Shown here piece after piece: positions 60,376 through 64,000 of a DNA stretch of 64,000 nt. The position numbers and the translations under genes are program-made. Source of the DNA: Cohaesibacter intestini (GTDB lineage: Bacteria; Pseudomonadota; Alphaproteobacteria; Rhizobiales; Cohaesibacteraceae). The stretch is taken from NCBI RefSeq assembly GCF_003324485.1, contig NZ_QODK01000001.1:1178001-1242000 (forward strand), given 5' to 3'. The notes beneath the pieces were generated by a model. The model was not told the DNA's origin. It ran no database searches and saw nothing but the letters and a program-made list of their open reading frames with translations. The stretch's first letter is position 1; every line of letters starts with the position of its first letter.

Positions 60376-61017
60376 ATGGAACGCTTTAAGGATCAGTCAG
60401 ATCTCGATGCGGCTTTGGTGCGGCTCGGTCAGTTGGACCGGCGCTGTGTGCCTTTCATCGAACTGTGCCAGCCGATCCCTTTGCGGCAACGGCCCGGAGG
60501 CCTTGGGGGGTTGTTGCGGATCCTGTTGGGGCAACAGGTCTCGGTTGCGTCGGCCAATGCCATTTGGCAGCGCTTTGAGGCGGCCTATCCGGGCATGGAG
60601 GCCAAAGCATTGGCCGAGGCGAGCGAAGAGGATTTGCGTGCCTGCTCTCTGTCACGACCGAAAATCAAGGCGGTGACAAGGATCGCCCAAGCCTTTGCAG
60701 ATGGCTTTGATCCCGATGGGTTGCTGGAACAAGGCCTGTCTGTGGTGCGCACGGAATTGCTTGCGTTGCATGGGGTGGGACCATGGACAGCCGATATTTA
60801 TCTGCTGTTCTGTCTTGGGGGGCGTGATGTGATGCCGTCCGGTGATCTGGCCTTGCAGGTGGCGGCTGCCCATCTGGTGGGGGCGGACGAGCGGCTCAGC
60901 GCCAAGCAATTGGAGGAATTGGCGGCAAGCGCGTGGCAGCCAGAGCGCAGCGCGGCTGCGCATTTGCTCTGGGCGATCTATCGCGACCTGAAAGCAGGGC
61001 GCGACGGAGTGATCTGA
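60376..61017 (+). CDS. DNA-3-methyladenine glycosylase, AlkA-type
   Basis: 213 residues, HhH-GPD superfamily. Helix-hairpin-helix LHGVGPWTAD (131-140) and catalytic D157 (MPSGDLAL) are present, with LGQQVSVASANAIWQRF in the first helical part. Removes alkylated purines in base excision repair. It lacks the N-terminal domain of E. coli AlkA, as in the shorter bacterial form. Convergent with dsbB with no gap between the two genes. Confidence 0.88.
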   Translation: MERFKDQSDLDAALVRLGQLDRRCVPFIELCQPIPLRQRPGGLGGLLRILLGQQVSVASANAIWQRFEAAYPGMEAKALAEASEEDLRACSLSRPKIKAVTRIAQAFADGFDPDGLLEQGLSVVRTELLALHGVGPWTADIYLLFCLGGRDVMPSGDLALQVAAAHLVGADERLSAKQLEELAASAWQPERSAAAHLLWAIYRDLKAGRDGVI

Positions 61018-61599
61018 TCAGGCCTGACCATAGAGCTTGTCGAGCCAGCCCTTGAGGAAGGGCAGCAGACGGAACACAAAGCCGAAGATACCATCCCGGC
61101 CAAATGCGCCGACAAGGCCAATGGCGCCGAGAATGCTGGACAGCACGGCATTCCAGCCGCCAAAGGAAAGACCGAGAATGCGCATCTGGGCGACCGAGCA
61201 ACTGATCAGTTCGGTTTGTTGAAGTTGCTGCAGCAGATTGGCGGCATTGTTGGTGATTTCAACGGTGTTTGTGCAGTCGCTGGGACCCATCCAGAATTCC
61301 CACTCGGCACCGGCCTGATAGACGCCCACGCCCGCGCTGTAGAACATCAGGCCCGACAAGGCCAAAAGCATCAGCCGGACAAAAGGTGCGGGGGCCTTTA
61401 GACGGATCGCAAGCACCAAAATGGCTGCGAGCGGTACCATGGCGTAATGGGTGTGACGCTGGATGTAGCACAATTGGCACGGCTGGAAACCGCCAATATG
61501 TTCGAAGCCAAGGGAGCAAAGGGAAATGAAGGCAGATCCCAGAAAGAGCAGGAGGGCGCTCATGCGTTGGGTGTCGGAAAGCGGGGTCGTCAATGTCAT
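61018..61599 (-). CDS. dsbB: Disulfide bond formation protein DsbB
   Basis: 193 residues, four membrane helices. Re-oxidises DsbA using quinone. First periplasmic cysteine pair C41/C44 (CQLCYIQR) and second pair C109/C134 are present, together with the family QRxxHY context. The stop codon abuts that of the convergent glycosylase gene. Confidence 0.9.
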   Translation of the reverse strand: MTLTTPLSDTQRMSALLLFLGSAFISLCSLGFEHIGGFQPCQLCYIQRHTHYAMVPLAAILVLAIRLKAPAPFVRLMLLALSGLMFYSAGVGVYQAGAEWEFWMGPSDCTNTVEITNNAANLLQQLQQTELISCSVAQMRILGLSFGGWNAVLSSILGAIGLVGAFGRDGIFGFVFRLLPFLKGWLDKLYGQA

Positions 61600-61688
61600 T
61601 GTCTGTCATCCAAGGGACGGGATGCGGGCCGGGAGGGCCAAGCTTGGCAGGTGTCAGAGCTTTAGGGGGCAACCATGTCGAAAATTTG

Positions 61689-62276
61689 TCAGTGTGGAAC
61701 CAGATATTTCGCCACAACGAAACCGCCGATCAAGACGATCAGCGACACGGTGAAAACCAGACCGAGCCTTTTCTCGATGAAGTCGCGAATAGGAGGGCCG
61801 AGCCAATAGAGCAACGCTGCGACGGCAAAGAAGCGAATGCCCCGGGCGATGACGGAAGCGACCAGAAAGACCGGCATGGCCAGCCCTGTGGCGCCCGACG
61901 CAATGGTGATGACCTTGTAGGGAAAGGGGGTAAGACCGGCAATCAGCACGATCCAGACGCCCCATTCATTGTAGCGTTCTGTGAAAGACGCGAATTTGTC
62001 CGCATAGCCATAGAAGCTAAGGATCGGCTGGGCCAGCTGGTCAAACAGAAAGGCACCGATGATATAGCCCAGCAACCCACCCAGCACGGAAGCCGCCGTG
62101 CAAATGGCTGCGTAGAGCCATGCTTTTTCGCGCTTGGCGATGACCATCGGGATCAATAGCGCGTCTGGCGGGATGGGGAAGACCGAGCTTTCGATGAAGG
62201 AAACCGACCCGAGCGCCCAAGGGGCGCGGGGGCCTGATGCCAGACCCATTGTCCAATCATACAATTTGCGCAGCAT
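61689..62276 (-). CDS. YqaA/DedA-related membrane protein
   Basis: 195 residues, about four or five membrane helices with the SNARE-associated (VTT) type segment FIESSVFPIPPDALLIPMVI and GLTPFPYKVITIASGATG. Related DedA proteins move phospholipid carriers or lipids; the YqaA branch is uncharacterised. Same direction as dsbB with an 89-bp gap. Confidence 0.85.
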   Translation of the reverse strand: MLRKLYDWTMGLASGPRAPWALGSVSFIESSVFPIPPDALLIPMVIAKREKAWLYAAICTAASVLGGLLGYIIGAFLFDQLAQPILSFYGYADKFASFTERYNEWGVWIVLIAGLTPFPYKVITIASGATGLAMPVFLVASVIARGIRFFAVAALLYWLGPPIRDFIEKRLGLVFTVSLIVLIGGFVVAKYLVPH

Positions 62277-62470
62277 CGGGGATCATCTCTCTCTTGTCTC
62301 TGCCGGAGGCGGAATGTCTCAGTTCAGATAGGGCACCTTTGTGCCTTGTTCCAGTGGCGCGAGCATAGGGGGCACTGGTTAAGGGTGTGTCAAATCGTGT
62401 TGACTATGGAAGAATTGTGACGCTTGTCTGTTGACGGGAGAATTTTTGCTTCTATATTCCCACCTCACGT

Positions 62471-62557
62471 GCCCCTGTGGCGGAACTGGTAGACGCGACG
62501 GATTCAAAATCCGTTTCCTTCACCGGAGTGCCCGTTCGAGTCGGGCCAGGGGCACCA
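62471..62557 (+). tRNA. tRNA-Leu (anticodon CAA)
   Basis: 87 nt including encoded CCA (62555-62557). Acceptor GCCCCTG pairs with CAGGGGC (62547-62553), discriminator A62554; anticodon stem ACGGA/TCCGT surrounds loop TTCAAAA with anticodon CAA at 62505-62507 (reads UUG). A long variable arm typical of class II tRNA-Leu and T-loop GTTCGAGTC are present. No integrase or duplicated 3' end nearby. Confidence 0.97.
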
Positions 62558-62641
62558 TTTCTCTTCCTGGTAAAATGTTCACATCCTTTCGCACGCACGG
62601 CCATCATTGCGCTTTGGCGCCCATTTGATGCGTCTTGTCGG

Positions 62642-63409
62642 CTATAGAAGCGTGCGGATGGCATTCAACAGCATCAGCAGTGCCAGACCGGTCAGCAGAT
62701 ATTTGAAGATTTTGCGGAACAGGCTTTCATCCATCATATGCAAGATCTTGCCGCCGGTGATGGTCCCCAGATAGCCGGACGCGATCATTGCCAGCAACAA
62801 ACCGATCCAAGCTTTAAACGCAAAGCCGACAAAGCCGAAGGCAATGATCTTCAAGCCATGTTGAAGGGTCATGGCGGTTGCATGGGTTGCAACGACCCCC
62901 TGACGGTCCGGGGCTTTGCCAGCCACGATGGCAGCGACAAGGGGGCCGGTTGCGCCGACAAACATGCCGACCAGTGAGGAAAAGGCACCGCCAAATCCGA
63001 TGGTTGCCGCGCCGCCTTGCATGAATTTGGGTCGCGGAGCCCAGACCAGAAACAACACGAACAGAGCAAGGATGATCTTCAACAGGGCATCGGGCAAGGC
63101 GATCACGATTTGCGATCCGACCGCCGTACCAAGGATCGCGCCGATGGCAAAGGCCAGCATGAAGGTCCATCGAATATGGGGACGCAAGTGCCATGCCCGC
63201 CCTGCATTGGAGCCCATCTGGACGATGCCGTGGGCTGGAATGAGGGTTGCGACGGGAATGACCATGCTCATGATTGCCAACAGCGCAACTCCGCCACCAA
63301 TGCCAAAGGCGGCAGTCATGGCGGAGGTGGCATAAGCGGCGACAATCAGACCCCACAAAGCGAGCTCATTAAGGCCGGTGTCGGCAAAGATTGGCAGAGA
63401 TTCTAACAT
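62642..63409 (-). CDS. TSUP (TauE/SafE) family transporter
   Basis: 255 residues, eight or so membrane helices with the family half-motifs AAFGIGGGVALLAIM (first repeat) and GATGPLVAAIVAG (second repeat). Members export or import sulfite, sulfoacetate and other organosulfur anions; substrate unknown here. ATG 63409 follows AAGGGGG. Next gene upstream, in the same direction, is the M20 amidohydrolase, 44 bp away. Confidence 0.87.
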   Translation of the reverse strand: MLESLPIFADTGLNELALWGLIVAAYATSAMTAAFGIGGGVALLAIMSMVIPVATLIPAHGIVQMGSNAGRAWHLRPHIRWTFMLAFAIGAILGTAVGSQIVIALPDALLKIILALFVLFLVWAPRPKFMQGGAATIGFGGAFSSLVGMFVGATGPLVAAIVAGKAPDRQGVVATHATAMTLQHGLKIIAFGFVGFAFKAWIGLLLAMIASGYLGTITGGKILHMMDESLFRKIFKYLLTGLALLMLLNAIRTLL

Positions 63410-63453
63410 GATCGCCCCCTTGCATCGGGCTTGCGGGATTGGGTTGTCTGGCC

Positions 63454-64000
63454 TCAGGCTGGCAGGGCAGCCTCGACAATCTTCACCCAATAGGATGCCC
63501 CGACCGGAATGAGGTCATCATTGAAGTCATAATCGGGATGATGCAGCGAGGCGCTGTCGCCATTGCCGACAAAAACAAACGCGCCGGGTCGTTCCTGTAG
63601 CATGAAGGAGAAATCCTCCGAGCCCATGGATGGCGTCATGGTGGCATCGACCTGGTCCTCACCGGCCAGTTCCTTGGCTACCTTTTCGGCGATTGCCACT
63701 GGCGCGCCATGGTTGACAGTGACGGGGTAATCGCGCTGATAGGCCAATGTGGCCTTGGCACCATAAAGAGCTGCCGTGCCCTCGACAATTTCTTGCAAGC
63801 GCTGTTCGGCCATATCGCGGACTGCGGGGTCGAGGGTGCGGACCGTGCCTTCGATGAAACCGGTCTGGGGGACCACATTGTCCGTGAAACCAGCATGGAT
63901 GTGGCAAAGAGAGACGACAATCGAGCTCTGCGGGTTGGTGTTGCGACTGGCGATGGTCTGCACCGCCTGAATAATGGCGGCCATCACCACGACAGTGTCA
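63454..64000 (-). CDS. M20-family amidohydrolase (hippurate hydrolase-like), N-terminus outside window
   Basis: The last 182 residues of an M20D-type metallo-amidohydrolase; the frame is open to the right edge. Visible are the end of the lid domain (GFIEGTVRTLDPAVRDMAEQRL) and the second metal segment PSMGSEDFSFMLQERPGAFVFVGNG, with HHPDYDFNDD near the C-terminus. Hydrolyses N-acyl amino acids or similar amides; the first metal ligands are not in view. Confidence 0.87.
   Translation of the reverse strand, partial: DTVVVMAAIIQAVQTIASRNTNPQSSIVVSLCHIHAGFTDNVVPQTGFIEGTVRTLDPAVRDMAEQRLQEIVEGTAALYGAKATLAYQRDYPVTVNHGAPVAIAEKVAKELAGEDQVDATMTPSMGSEDFSFMLQERPGAFVFVGNGDSASLHHPDYDFNDDLIPVGASYWVKIVEAALPA

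Noticed and set aside
62471-62557. tRNA-Leu as an integration site of a mobile element
   Set aside because: No integrase, no duplicated tRNA 3' end and no change in gene content on either side within view.

Overview
The window looks like a chromosomal segment of an alphaproteobacterium of the order Hyphomicrobiales (Rhizobiales), and probably a marine, PHB-storing heterotroph of the Cohaesibacter/Stappia type; the genus is an inference. The case rests on an RirA-like Rrf2 regulator, PhaR with phaA-phaB, the ethylmalonyl-CoA pathway (ccr, ecm, mcd), CpdR, a CtrA-type box, a GTTC-N7-GTTC SOS box, and familiar gene neighbourhoods such as ftsEX/zinc-ribbon/hpt/cpdR, argH/tlpA/lysA and etfBA/hbd. 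I see no insertion sequence, prophage, integrase or CRISPR array. Gene density is high and most genes are housekeeping.

Layout. 0-7.3 kb: end of a RirA-like iron regulator, bdhA, zur, ispG, an FPP/GGPP synthase, a DUF2267 gene, and an ahpD-ahpC/oxyR peroxide module. 7.5-12.6 kb: rpmF, a membrane protein of unknown function, gamma-glutamyltransferase, a proline-rich small gene, and a PAS-GGDEF-EAL protein behind a CtrA-type box. 12.6-16.7 kb: phaR, phaA, phaB and an EamA transporter. 16.7-25 kb: znuCB with a Zur-type operator, an ALDH7 dehydrogenase with a divergent Lrp-type regulator, gloB, two methyltransferases (one is MetW) and metX. 25-28.4 kb: aromatic amino acid operon (chorismate mutase, hisC-like aminotransferase, tyrC).

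28.5-42.7 kb: DUF2125, ChaC, a small gene of unknown function with an SOS box over its promoter, plsC, a DUF218 protein, ftsX-ftsE, a repeat-bearing zinc-ribbon membrane protein, hpt, cpdR, a SemiSWEET transporter, lysA, an LptM-like lipoprotein, argH, tlpA, two very small genes with similar C-terminal tails, and an RNHCP protein. 43-57 kb: hbd, etfA, etfB, rhomboid protease, PduO-type cobalamin adenosyltransferase, a twin-TM protein, an SDR, then mcd, an EamA transporter, a YihY protein, ccr and ecm. 57-64 kb: a sensorless hybrid histidine kinase, an AEC carrier, gluQ, an AlkA-type glycosylase, dsbB, a YqaA-type membrane protein, tRNA-Leu(CAA), a TSUP transporter and the 3' part of an M20 amidohydrolase.

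How it fits together. A large share of the window handles C4 acyl-CoA: acetyl-CoA goes to acetoacetyl-CoA (PhaA) and 3-hydroxybutyryl-CoA (PhaB; Hbd for the S-isomer), is stored as PHB under PhaR control or returned via BdhA, or is carboxylated by Ccr and passed through Ecm and Mcd in the ethylmalonyl-CoA route for acetate assimilation. EtfAB is a plausible electron acceptor for Mcd, and the PduO enzyme makes the adenosylcobalamin that Ecm needs. Similar TTGCG-type dyads lie upstream of ccr/ecm, hbd and etfB. Zinc control is represented by both zur and its likely target znuCB. The most novel-looking items are the SOS-boxed gene of unknown function (30.3-30.7 kb), the zinc-ribbon protein with FliM-like repeats (34.5 kb), and the OxyR lacking the usual resolving cysteine.
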